Source of the DNA: an uncultured Eubacteriales bacterium
GTDB lineage: Bacteria > Bacillota > Clostridia > Oscillospirales > Oscillospiraceae
Reading direction: 5' to 3'
Length of the DNA stretch: 50,509 nt
Assembly: GCA_900549645.1 (NCBI GenBank)
Contig: URPD01000007.1
Span: forward strand, 1 to 50,509
Positions 1 to 7,063 of the stretch are shown piece after piece; position 1 is the stretch's first letter, and every line of letters starts with the position of its first letter. The position numbers were made by a program, and so were the translations under genes. The notes under the pieces were generated by a model. It saw only the letters and a list, made by a program, of their open reading frames with translations, was not told where the DNA came from and did no database searches.

Positions 1-428
1 TTCTGAACTACCAGCGTTTTTTGTGCTGGCGTCGCTCGTCTTCCAAAACCAAGGCCTGCAAGTTTTTTAGGTAGTCATTCTCTGCGCGCAGCCGCTGAAC
101 CTCTGCCAGCAGATCTTCTTCTACCTCCTTCGGCAGCTGCTTTGGCGGACGACCCTTACTGCTGCGGCCGCGCCGTTCGATGGCGAGCCCCTCCGCGCCT
201 TCTTCCAGATAGATTCGCTCCCATGCGGCAACACACTTGTGATCGCTGATTTCGAACCGTCTTGCCGTTTCACGGCAACTCAGCTTTTCTTTCATCATGG
301 TTTCTACGACCAGCTTCTTGAATTCCGGTGTATACCGTTTGTTTGGAATTCCTTTTGGCATAATAAAGCACCCCATTTCTTAGTACAAGTATTTTACCAT
401 ACTTGTCTAACAAACGGGGTGCAGTTCA
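1..428 (-). mobile_element. IS3-family (IS150-like) element, partial
   Basis: This is the left end of an insertion sequence that continues off the window. On the minus strand the terminus begins at 428 with TGAACTGCACCCC and continues GTTTGTTAGACAAG. This resembles IS150-group terminal repeats, which typically start TG and carry a run of C followed by GTTxGAC. It is followed by the OrfA gene in the usual order. OrfB, which carries the DDE domain, would lie to the left of base 1. The element ends about 30 bases from the stop of the next gene, so that gene's 3' flank was probably replaced by the insertion. The exact end and target duplication cannot be fixed without the other side. Confidence 0.85.
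8..361 (-). CDS. IS3-family transposase OrfA
   Basis: OrfA of an IS3-type transposase, the DNA-binding half that works with OrfB, usually joined by programmed -1 frameshifting. The 117-aa product has an N-terminal helix-turn-helix (YTPEFKKLVVETMM, then ETARRFEI around residues 30-45), a basic linker (RRGRSSKGRPPK) and a C-terminal leucine-zipper-like helix (EVEEDLLAEVQRLRAENDYL) used for multimerisation. I chose the ATG at 361 because GGGGTG sits about 8 nt upstream; an in-frame ATG at 376 is also possible. The OrfB reading frame is outside the window. Confidence 0.9.
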   Translation of the reverse strand: MPKGIPNKRYTPEFKKLVVETMMKEKLSCRETARRFEISDHKCVAAWERIYLEEGAEGLAIERRGRSSKGRPPKQLPKEVEEDLLAEVQRLRAENDYLKNLQALVLEDERRQHKKRW

Positions 429-460
429 CTTTTTTCAATGGTGGGGAATTTTGTTTTATA

Positions 461-1717
461 TTATATCCAGCATAGGGCGCTGAGCGTCACGGCGCCGAAT
501 ATCATCCATGCGCGGCAGGAGCGGCGGCCGGTGATGAGCGAATACGCGGCGGCGACGCAGCCTGCAAGCAGCACGGAGGCAAGCCATGTGCTCTCAAGGC
601 GCAGCGGGGTGAAGCCGAAGCAGTCGATATACAGCGCAAGCTTTGAAAGCGCCACGACCGCAAAGAGTATGCTCTCGGCAAGCAGCGCGAGGCAGAGCGC
701 AAGACTGAGCCGCCGCTCACGCACGGGCTGTGCGCTCATCCGAGTGACGAGCCAGAGGAGCACAAAGTTCAGCGCCATGACCCGGCACAGCTCAAAAAAG
801 CCCTGACGCGCATACTGCGCAACGGTCATCCCCTCGGGCAGAGTCCGCGAGAACGCGCCGAAAATATAGCCGCCCTGCATCACGAAGAACACCGCATAAA
901 CCGCGATAAACACCGCAAGGCACATGCTCCAGACCCTTGCCGGGACTATGCGAAGCTGACCGAGCAGGGACTCGAGAAAGCCGCGCCGCTCCGTGATGCG
1001 CTGCGGGCTAAGGCGCATACTGCCGGAAATAAGACCAAAGATATACGCGCCGACCGGCAGACTTACGAGAAGCTTAAAGAAAAAGTTTACAAGATTTACA
1101 TTATTGGTAAAAAATCCGGTGATATTCCCGACCAGAGTACCGAAGCCCGCGTCCGCGCCGCTGAGATGCTCAAGAGCGCTGAGAAGCAGCAGCAGAGCCA
1201 GCAGCACCGCGATTATGCTCCCGACGAGCGCGCTTGTGTTAAGCTTCTTCCCCTCGCGGCGGGGACGGGAGGCAAAATGCCACCAGGTTCTCACGCGGAG
1301 AAAGAAGTTGCCGAAGGGCAGAAGAACAAAGCCATTGAGCGCGTCGAAGGGCAGGAAGTGACCGCTTTCGCCGTCAAGCAGCACCCCGGCGCGGCTCATC
1401 GTCCACCAGACCGCAAATATATTTGCGAAAATAAAGGTCGCGGATTTCCCCCAGACCTCGCAGGGAGAGAAAACATAGGAGCAGACGGCGGAGAGCATAC
1501 AGCCGAGCCAGACCCAGCTTTCCCAGACCCGGCGGCGCGATACGCATAGATACTCGACCAGTGCAAAATAAATCGCCGTAAATACGAGCAGCCACAGCTC
1601 AAGCTCACCGCCGAAGGGGGCGGCGACGTAGATATATGCGGCAAGGTAGCTGAGAAGTGCCGCGATAAGCTCTTTTCTTGCCGCGCTGAAGGCGGGCTTA
1701 TTCAAGTTTTTGTCCAT
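461..1717 (-). CDS. DUF4153/DUF4173-like polytopic membrane protein
   Basis: A 418-aa membrane protein of unknown function, probably in the DUF4153/DUF4173 family. Hydrophobic segments run from about residue 15 to the C-terminus, perhaps 10-12 helices, with a charged loop near 150-160 (RPRREGKK). The motif AQYARQGFFEL near residue 300 resembles the conserved YARxGFFxL signature of that family. The start ATG has GGAGG 6 nt upstream. It is the last gene of a minus-strand operon after a DUF2975 protein, a small regulator and a lipoprotein. The stop lies only about 30 bases from the IS end, so a slightly altered C-terminus is possible but not shown. Biochemical role unknown. Confidence 0.7.
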   Translation of the reverse strand: MDKNLNKPAFSAARKELIAALLSYLAAYIYVAAPFGGELELWLLVFTAIYFALVEYLCVSRRRVWESWVWLGCMLSAVCSYVFSPCEVWGKSATFIFANIFAVWWTMSRAGVLLDGESGHFLPFDALNGFVLLPFGNFFLRVRTWWHFASRPRREGKKLNTSALVGSIIAVLLALLLLLSALEHLSGADAGFGTLVGNITGFFTNNVNLVNFFFKLLVSLPVGAYIFGLISGSMRLSPQRITERRGFLESLLGQLRIVPARVWSMCLAVFIAVYAVFFVMQGGYIFGAFSRTLPEGMTVAQYARQGFFELCRVMALNFVLLWLVTRMSAQPVRERRLSLALCLALLAESILFAVVALSKLALYIDCFGFTPLRLESTWLASVLLAGCVAAAYSLITGRRSCRAWMIFGAVTLSALCWI

Positions 1718-1733
1718 ATTCGCCTCCGAGCGC

Positions 1734-2168
1734 TCAGCCCTCGACGCTCAGCCAGTCGCTAAAGCCCGTGTCGAGCTCATCAAACTGCGCCTCACTCCGA
1801 TAGCCCTCGACCGAGCCGTCATGCAGCGACACGCGGTAATAAAGAGTCATGTCCCGCAGCTCCGCACCGCTCAGCGCGGAGAGCTCACCCTCAAGCTCAA
1901 GCCCGAGCTCATAGGGCAGCGCCTTGACGCCGATATACGACCTGTTGTCGCTGACGCAGTAGGCATAGACGTAGTCCTCGACCAGTATGCAACTCACGCG
2001 CTCACTTTCGCGTCGCGATAGCACACATTCTCCGCTGCCGATGCGCTCTATCTCGCAGCCGCCGGGAAGCGGCGTCACGCCCTTTGCCTTGGCAGAGCAG
2101 CCGCAGAGCGCGAGCATCAGCGCGAAAACCAGCAGCAGCGAAAGGCTTATTTTAATATTTTTATTCAT
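1734..2168 (-). CDS. Small lipoprotein of unknown function
   Basis: A 144-aa predicted lipoprotein: basic N-terminus (MNKNIK), hydrophobic core, then lipobox LALCGC with the acylated Cys near residue 24. The mature part is acidic and soluble, with no recognised domain; paired short segments (VEDYVYAYCVSDNRSY, TLYYRVSLHDGSVEGY) suggest beta strands. The start at 2168 follows AAGGAGGGAAGC, a strong ribosome binding site, and overlaps the stop of the upstream regulator gene by 8 nt, so translation is likely coupled. An earlier in-frame ATG at 2189 would disrupt the signal peptide. It is probably exposed on the outer face of the membrane. Confidence 0.8.
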   Translation of the reverse strand: MNKNIKISLSLLLVFALMLALCGCSAKAKGVTPLPGGCEIERIGSGECVLSRRESERVSCILVEDYVYAYCVSDNRSYIGVKALPYELGLELEGELSALSGAELRDMTLYYRVSLHDGSVEGYRSEAQFDELDTGFSDWLSVEG

Positions 2169-2385
2169 GCTTCCCTCCTTGGTCGTCAATGAACTCCAAA
2201 ATATCCCCGGGCTGACATTGCAGCTCGTGACACAGCGCCATAAGCGTTGAAAAGCGTATGGCCTTGGCCTTGTTGTTTTTCAGAATGGACAGGTTTGCCG
2301 GGGTGATGCCGACGCGCTCGGCAAGCTCACCGGCGGATATCTTGCGCCGCGCCATCATAACGTCCAGATTTACGAGTATTTCCAT
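2161..2385 (-). CDS. YozG-like Cro/C1-family HTH regulator
   Basis: A 74-aa single-domain DNA-binding protein of the Cro/C1 type (HTH_26, YozG-like). The helix-turn-helix covers residues 5-65: MMARRKISAGELAERVGI, then TPANLSILKNNKAKAIRF, ending in CQPGDILEF, which is the usual family ending. The start at 2385 has GAGGTG 7 nt upstream; the longer frame to 2403 has no such site. It lies between a DUF2975 membrane protein and a lipoprotein. DUF2975/YozG pairs are common in Firmicutes, where the small regulator is thought to control its own operon. A candidate operator lies at 2909-2927. Confidence 0.9.
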   Translation of the reverse strand: MEILVNLDVMMARRKISAGELAERVGITPANLSILKNNKAKAIRFSTLMALCHELQCQPGDILEFIDDQGGKHE

Positions 2386-2399
2386 GGCTGCACCTCGGC

Positions 2400-2849
2400 T
2401 CAAATCGTGTAATCCAGCTCATCCTTCATGCGGATGGCCTGCTCAAACACGTTTTTGACAATGCGCACGATGAGCGCCATGAAGCCCGCTGCAATTGTGA
2501 TGGCGGCAAAGGGGATGTAGAACAGCGTGCTGACAAGGCAGACTGCCCCCGCGCCCACGCAGCACCAGCTCACGAGACGCAGACAGCGGACGTTGCCGGG
2601 GATAAACACCTCGCCGCAGCGGATATTGCCCAAGAGCCGCCACATCTGCCAGAGCAGCACCCAGCCGAAGATGCTGCAAAGGTACAGCGTCGCGATCATG
2701 CCCGCACCGGACTGCCACGCCATGCCGCGCAGCTGTATATACCCGTTGACCAGCCAATAGGCTCCAAAGTCGAGCGCCGCGAGCAGCAGCGCGAATATCG
2801 CAACGCATATGCGCGAGAGAAGTATACTTTTGTTTGTGCTCCAGTTCAT
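2400..2849 (-). CDS. DUF2975 membrane protein
   Basis: A 149-aa integral membrane protein of the DUF2975 family with four predicted helices (about residues 9-30, 45-65, 90-112 and 115-135). The segment LLGNIRCGEVFIPGNVRCLR between helices 2 and 3 matches the conserved family loop (usually GxxFxxxNxxxLR). The start at 2849 follows AAAGGAGTG; the frame extends upstream without a ribosome binding site. It is the first gene of the operon and is followed 14 nt later by the YozG-like regulator, the usual partner. It may act as a membrane sensor or antagonist of that regulator, but this is inference. Confidence 0.88.
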   Translation of the reverse strand: MNWSTNKSILLSRICVAIFALLLAALDFGAYWLVNGYIQLRGMAWQSGAGMIATLYLCSIFGWVLLWQMWRLLGNIRCGEVFIPGNVRCLRLVSWCCVGAGAVCLVSTLFYIPFAAITIAAGFMALIVRIVKNVFEQAIRMKDELDYTI

Positions 2850-2873
2850 GGCAAACACTCCTTTTCTGCCCAT

Positions 2874-2927
2874 AGCTTAGCACGGAGAATATCGTTTGTC
2901 AACTAAAATTTATCGAAAAACAATAAA
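2874..2927 (-). promoter_or_regulatory. Promoter and candidate operator of the DUF2975 operon
   Basis: On the minus strand a sigma-A type promoter reads TTGACA (2902-2897), 17 nt spacer, TAAGCT (2879-2874). Immediately upstream of the -35 box an inverted repeat TTTATCG-AAAAA-CAATAAA occupies 2909-2927, one mismatch per arm pair. Its position fits control by the YozG-like regulator encoded in the operon. Confidence 0.6.
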
Positions 2928-3082
2928 CTGCGCACGCTAAAGAACTGAGGACTTGGCGAAAGACCTCGGTGAAAGATTACCGCATATACATAATGCTGTT
3001 TACATAACAGAAAACACGCGCGGGTTTTATTGAGTGCGGATCGACGGATGCCGTGAATGTGCCCGCCCGGATAAAATTATGC

Positions 3083-3110
3083 TTGCAATTTTTCAGAATC
3101 ATGGTATAAT
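3083..3110 (+). promoter_or_regulatory. Promoter of tRNA-Val
   Basis: TTGCAA (3083-3088), 16-nt spacer, perfect TATAAT (3105-3110), placing the transcript start a few bases before the tRNA 5' end at 3123. Confidence 0.75.
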
Positions 3111-3122
3111 GAAAAGGCTTAT

Positions 3123-3199
3123 GGAGGGCTAGCTCAGCTGGTTAGAGCGTCCGCCTCACACGCGGAAGGTCAACGGTTCGAGTCCGCTGCTCTCCACCA
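3123..3199 (+). tRNA. tRNA-Val (anticodon CAC)
   Basis: A complete cloverleaf with encoded CCA. The acceptor stem GGAGGGC pairs with GCTCTCC (one G-U). The anticodon stem TCCGC/GCGGA encloses the loop CTCACAC, giving anticodon CAC, which reads GUG. The T-loop TTCGAGT is standard. The discriminator base is A. The dispersed repeat starts exactly at its 3' CCA. Confidence 0.97.
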
Positions 3200-3338
3200 T
3201 CATGGTCAGCCAATTTTGATGACACTGCGTCAAACGCAGTGTCATCAAGGCTTTCCGGGCTTTTTCAGCTCGGAAATTTTTTCGTTTTTCCATTGATGAC
3301 AAACGCCGTTTTCGAGCGACTGACAGGGCCTGAACCGC
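3198..3338 (+). repeat. Dispersed hairpin-bearing repeat, copy 1
   Basis: About 141 bp that recur in inverted orientation at 32104-32244. The 5' part holds a perfect 14-bp stem (TTGATGACACTGCG, 5-nt loop, complement; 3216-3248). It is followed by a GC-rich arm (GGCTTTCCGGGC) with a T-run, then a conserved block ending near TGACAGGGCCTGAACCGC. Copy 1 begins at the tRNA-Val CCA end, where the hairpin can also serve as the tRNA terminator. An open frame can be drawn through both copies (MTNAVFERLTGPEP), but the conserved stem with variable loop argues for an RNA or DNA structural element rather than a protein. Confidence 0.75.
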
Positions 3339-3514
3339 GACAAAGCCATTTTATGCGCAACTTGAAGTGTGGTAAGCACACTTGTCGTATGAAAGCACTG
3401 CGATTCTCAAAAAATAAATATCACAAGAATTTAAGCGCCGGGTCGTTGGTTTTGCAGAATCAACGCTCCGGCGCTTTTGTCATATCTGGAGGTGAGTTAA
3501 TGAGCAAGTGAGTG
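3339..3514 (+). other. Foreign remnant joined to a truncated ABC gene
   Basis: Non-coding remnant between the repeat and the broken ABC gene. It contains a small hairpin (AAGTGTG/CACACTT near 3365-3385) and a long terminator-like hairpin at 3433-3478 (AAGCGCCGG arm closing with CCGGCGCTT and a short T-run). It ends in GGAGGTGAGTTAATGAGCAAG, spelled across about 3488-3508: a ribosome binding site and the first three codons (Met-Ser-Lys) of a plus-strand gene. The next codon is a stop formed where the ABC gene sequence begins, so another gene's start was fused here to the ABC fragment. Confidence 0.5.
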
Positions 3515-4140
3515 AGATATTCGAGCACGGCGCCGGTCATGTCGCGGTTGGCCTGCGCCTCCACGGGCGCGTTAACGCGACTGTAATGCGAAATGACCAG
3601 CATGCAGCACAGTGACAGAGCCGCGGCGGCGAGCGCGATGAGCGCCGTGACCGGGCTGCACACCGCAAGGCCGATGAAGATGACGATGAAATTGAGGTAG
3701 CCGCCGACAAAATTGTCGATCATGCGGATGCCCATGTTCTCCAGCGTCGAGAGGCCGGTGGTGATGGAGTTGAGGATGTTGCCGGTGCTGACGGTCTGGA
3801 AGTAGCCCAGCGACGCACGCTTGAGCGCGTCGCCGATGGCGAGCCGGTCGCGGGCGGTGAGCTGATAGCTTATCGGCTCCTGAAGCCGCGCGCGGAGGTA
3901 GTCAAACAAAAAGCGCAGCAGCACGAGAACGAGCTGGATGACGATGACCTTCCATATCCACGAGGCGTCGAACTCCGCGCCGCTCTGCCGGCACTCGATG
4001 AGCTGCCCCACCGTGTACGCCGCGAGCGCCAGCGGCATGGCGGCAAAAATGTGCGAAAAGAAGGTCATAACAAAGCCAAGATACAGCTTGCCTTTGAACT
4101 CTCCGCACCAGTCGATGATACGCTTGACCGATTTGAACAT
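3460..4140 (-). pseudogene. ABC exporter half-transporter, truncated (membrane domain only)
   Basis: N-terminal part of a half-size ABC transporter: a six-helix exporter-type membrane domain starting MFKSVKRIIDWCGEF. Homology-like sequence runs to about residue 210 (NRDMTGAVLEYL). At that point exporters normally continue with an ExxxGIxxIKAF-type coupling helix, but the frame changes to an unrelated tail (THLLINSPPDMTKAPER) and stops. The rest of the membrane domain and the whole ATPase domain are missing. The breakpoint is near 3510-3515, where the foreign remnant begins. The gene starts 3 nt after the stop of its partner and would be the second subunit of a heterodimer. It cannot make a working transporter. 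Confidence 0.85.
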
Positions 4141-4143
4141 TTC

Positions 4144-5800
4144 TCACGCCTCCTTTGCCGCGGATGATACCGCCCAGCTCTTCGCGCCGATGTGCGCCTG
4201 CCACATATCCCGATACAGCGGGCATTTCTCCAAAAGCTCCTCCTGCCTGCCCTCTGCGGCGATCTCGCCGTTTTTCAGCACGACGATGTTGTCCGCGTTC
4301 CTGATCGTGGACAGACGGTGCGCAATCACAAGCAGGGTCTTGCCCTGCGTCAGCGCCGCGATGCTGCGCTGTATCTTGTCCTCATTTTCGGGGTCGGTGA
4401 ACGCGGTGGCCTCGTCGAGGATGATTATCGGGGCGTCCTTCAATATGGCGCGCGCTGCGGCCTTGACCTCCTCGTCAGTCGGCGCGGGGTTGCCGAGACG
4501 AATGTTCTCCATCAGCGAGCAGCGGAAGAGGAAGTTGCCCTGCGTGACGAAGATCACGTACTCCGAGAGCTGGCTGAGCGGCATGTCCTTGACGTTTACG
4601 CCGCCGATGCTTATCTCGCCGGACGTGACGTCCCAGAAGCGGGCGATGAGCTTCGCGACGGTGGACTTGCCGCCGCCAGACGGGCCGACGAGCGCCGTGA
4701 AGCGGCCTTCGGGGAGCGTGAGGTCGATGCCGCGCAGCACCTCGTCCTTCTGTTTGCCGGTGTAGGAGAAGCGTACATTGCGGAGCGCGATGTCGGTGCG
4801 CGTGATTTCCGCGCGCTGTGCCGGTTCGGGCAGCTCCGGCATTTCGAGAAACTCTTCAAGGCTTTCTACGGTGAACTTCACCTGACGCATATTCTCCGAA
4901 AAGACTTCGAGCTTGGCGAGGGAGCCGACCATGGATATCGACAGCATTACCGCGAGCGCGGCTTCCGGCGCGCTTATCGTCCCGGCGTTTGCCAGCGCCA
5001 GCGCGACGGGCAGCACGCCTATCAGCGTTGACGGGAAGAGCGCAAATCAGCTTCATGGTGACGAAGGTGCTGGTGAGCCATTTTACGACGAAGGTGCGGA
5101 AATCCTTGATCGCACCCGCGTATTTTTCGTAGCTGACGCCCGCGCGGCCGAAGGCCTTGATGACCTCAATGCCCTCTATGTATTCGACAATGGCGCTGTT
5201 CATGGCGCTGCTGGACTGGTCGTATTTTGCGAAGCTGTCGCCGCTTATCTTGAAGGTCAGCCCCATGCAGATGAAGGACAGCGGGAAGGTTACGAGCGAG
5301 GCGAGCGCGAGCCGCCAGTCGAGGCAGAGCAGCGCAATGATGCTTATAACGGGCAGGACGACGTGCCCCGCGCCCTCAGGAATCATGTGGGCGAGCGGCG
5401 GCTCAATGTTCTCGATCTTATCCACCATCATGCTCTTTATCTCGCCGATGGAGTGGTTTTCCACGTCGCCGAGCGGCGCGCGGAGAAAGCGGTCGGCCAG
5501 CCGTAGGCGCAGACTCTCAAGTATCGTGTACGCCATGGCGTGAGAGACGCCGGTGGAGAGACTGAAATGCAGTATCTTTGCCGCGTAGACCGCGAGCGCG
5601 ATGACGCACCATTTGACTATCGCGCCGGCGCTCGCTATACCGGCGGTGAAAAGGCATATCATTTTATACATGCAGTAGAACGGCACGAGGCCAAGCACCA
5701 CGCTCAGCACCGACAGCACTACCGAGAGCGCTAGTCTCTTGTTTTCGCCCTGCGCGTACGCGAACAGGGCTTTCATCCAGCTCTTTTTTTCAGGTTTCAT
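4144..5800 (-). pseudogene. ABC exporter half-transporter, frameshifted and lacking its signature motif
   Basis: First subunit of the same ABC pair. The start at 5800 (GAGAGGTG upstream) overlaps the AraC stop. The membrane domain is normal to about residue 255 (VEYIEGIEVIKAFGRAG present). A one-base loss near 5035 then throws the frame (ICALPVNADRR instead of a sequence leading to STLIGVLPVALAL); the correct frame resumes to 4144. In the ATPase domain Walker A (GPSGGGKST), Q-loop (FVTQGNFLF), Walker B (IIILDEATA) and H-loop (IAHRLST) are present. However, EEVKAAARA runs straight into ILKDAP, so about 40 residues including the LSGGE signature and the start of the signature helix have been deleted in frame near 4446-4460. 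Two independent inactivating lesions make function implausible. The family resembles siderophore/iron-linked exporters found beside AraC regulators. Confidence 0.88.
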
Positions 5801-6755
5801 AGCTTACACCTCTCTCCTTGCGATACTCCGACGGAGTCAGTTTCGTAATACGCTTGAAGGCTTCGGTGAATTTCCCCGCGCTGTCGTAGCCGACCTTGCC
5901 GCTGACTTCCGCGATGCTCAGCTCCTGGCGCTTCACCAGCAGCTCCGCGGCCATGTTCATGCGGTAATCCGTGAGCCACGCGCCGATGGCCGAGCCGTAG
6001 ATAGAGCGGAAGCAGTTTTTCATCGGCGTCATCGGGATGTCGAAGCGGCGGGACAGTTCCTCCTGCGTGAAGTTCTCCGCGATGTGCTCGGTGAGAAAAT
6101 CGCGTATTGCCTTGACCTTCTCCACCTGCGATTTATAAAAGTACGCGGGCGCGGAGCCGTCCGCGGGGATGGTCATCGCGTCCAGATACAGCAGCAGCTC
6201 CAGTATCTTCACCTTGAAGTATGGGATGCGTATCTTCTCCGGCACACGGTACAGCTCGCCAAAGATGTGCTCCATCATTTCTGTGCCGTGTATCACGCGC
6301 GGGTGTTCGCCCAGCTCCCAGCGTTCTATCAGTATCTCCGGCGTCACGGGGAAGTCCTTTATCTCTTCCGGCAGCGACTGCGCGGCGATATCGCGGTCAA
6401 AGTCGATGGTCAGCCCGTGGTAGTGGTGCGAGGGGAAGACAAAGGTGCCGGTGTGCTGGCGGCGAAGGTCGAGCTTCATGTCGCCTGCCTCGGTGTAGGC
6501 GAGCATGTTGTCGCCCGGCGAGTATTCCATTCTGCCCTCGCGGCAGTGGTCGATGGCGAAGAGCCGCCGGTCAGCAACATAACTGCTCTCAAAGCGTTCC
6601 ATGTGGAAGTCGTTGAAGGTCAGCATGACGCCGGGGAAGACCTCGTAGACGGTCATCGTGCCGTCGCCGGTCTCGTTGCGGAACTGCCAGACCGAGCAGC
6701 CGCCGCTCTGCGCCATCAGTATCGCCCCTTGATTTTCAAATGAATCCGTACTCAT
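5790..6755 (-). CDS. AraC-family transcriptional regulator
   Basis: An intact regulator of about 320 aa. The C-terminal AraC domain has two HTH units: FTQEELSRRFDIPMTPMKNCF, then the second unit ending IAEVSGKVGYDSAGKFTEAF with the family ending TPSEYRKE. The N-terminal domain is a putative ligand sensor resembling regulators placed next to iron-siderophore ABC exporters. Start choice is open: ATG at 6755 has GGGAG about 11 nt upstream, ATG at 6716 has a better site (AAGGGG, 8 nt), and ATG at 6794 sits too close to the predicted transcript start. The 3' end overlaps the first ABC gene. It is the only undamaged gene between two wrecked ABC operons. Direct repeats at 6842-6869 are candidate binding sites. 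Confidence 0.88.
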   Translation of the reverse strand: MSTDSFENQGAILMAQSGGCSVWQFRNETGDGTMTVYEVFPGVMLTFNDFHMERFESSYVADRRLFAIDHCREGRMEYSPGDNMLAYTEAGDMKLDLRRQHTGTFVFPSHHYHGLTIDFDRDIAAQSLPEEIKDFPVTPEILIERWELGEHPRVIHGTEMMEHIFGELYRVPEKIRIPYFKVKILELLLYLDAMTIPADGSAPAYFYKSQVEKVKAIRDFLTEHIAENFTQEELSRRFDIPMTPMKNCFRSIYGSAIGAWLTDYRMNMAAELLVKRQELSIAEVSGKVGYDSAGKFTEAFKRITKLTPSEYRKERGVSYET

Positions 6756-6809
6756 GTGATGACACGCTCCCGTGCTTATAATGCGGTTAACCATCTCTAA
6801 CCAACGTGC

Positions 6810-6869
6810 AGTATAACATATAACCCGGCGCTTGTCTTTACCTAACGGACATAATTATACCCAACGGGC
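6810..6869 (-). promoter_or_regulatory. araC promoter and paired direct repeats
   Basis: Minus-strand promoter: -35 AAGACA (6838-6833), 17-nt spacer, -10 TATACT (6815-6810). Just upstream lie two direct repeats, CTAACGGAC (6842-6850) and CCAACGGGC (6861-6869), starts 19 bp apart, about two helical turns. This is the usual geometry of AraC-family sites. The arrangement between divergent promoters suggests autoregulation and control of the plus-strand ABC genes. Confidence 0.5.
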
Positions 6870-6914
6870 GGAATTTTTGCGTGCGTGCTCTAGGCGGCTG
6901 ATGCTAAGTGTCAG

Positions 6915-6943
6915 TTGAAATATAAAGATTTTTATGCTACAAT
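6915..6943 (+). promoter_or_regulatory. Promoter of the plus-strand ABC pair
   Basis: TTGAAA (6915-6920), 17-nt spacer, TACAAT (6938-6943), driving the gene at 7064 after a leader of roughly 110 nt in which no other structure was recognised. Confidence 0.6.
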
Positions 6944-7063
6944 ATACCCCACTGCCTATTCAGGCAGCGTTAAAATGCGCGGCCGGTTAGAGAACTTTAA
7001 CATAAACTGATATTTAACCGAAGCAGGCGAACGCAAAACAATAATCCGAAACAGAGCAAAGCT

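Noticed and set aside
1710..2021. Plus-strand frame opposite the small lipoprotein gene
   Set aside because: No ribosome binding site or family; the minus strand has a clear signal peptide and coupled start.
3239..3511. A small protein gene through repeat copy 1 and a similar one through copy 2
   Set aside because: No ribosome binding site, conserved stem with variable loop, and start or end codons set by unrelated flanks; better explained as a structural repeat.
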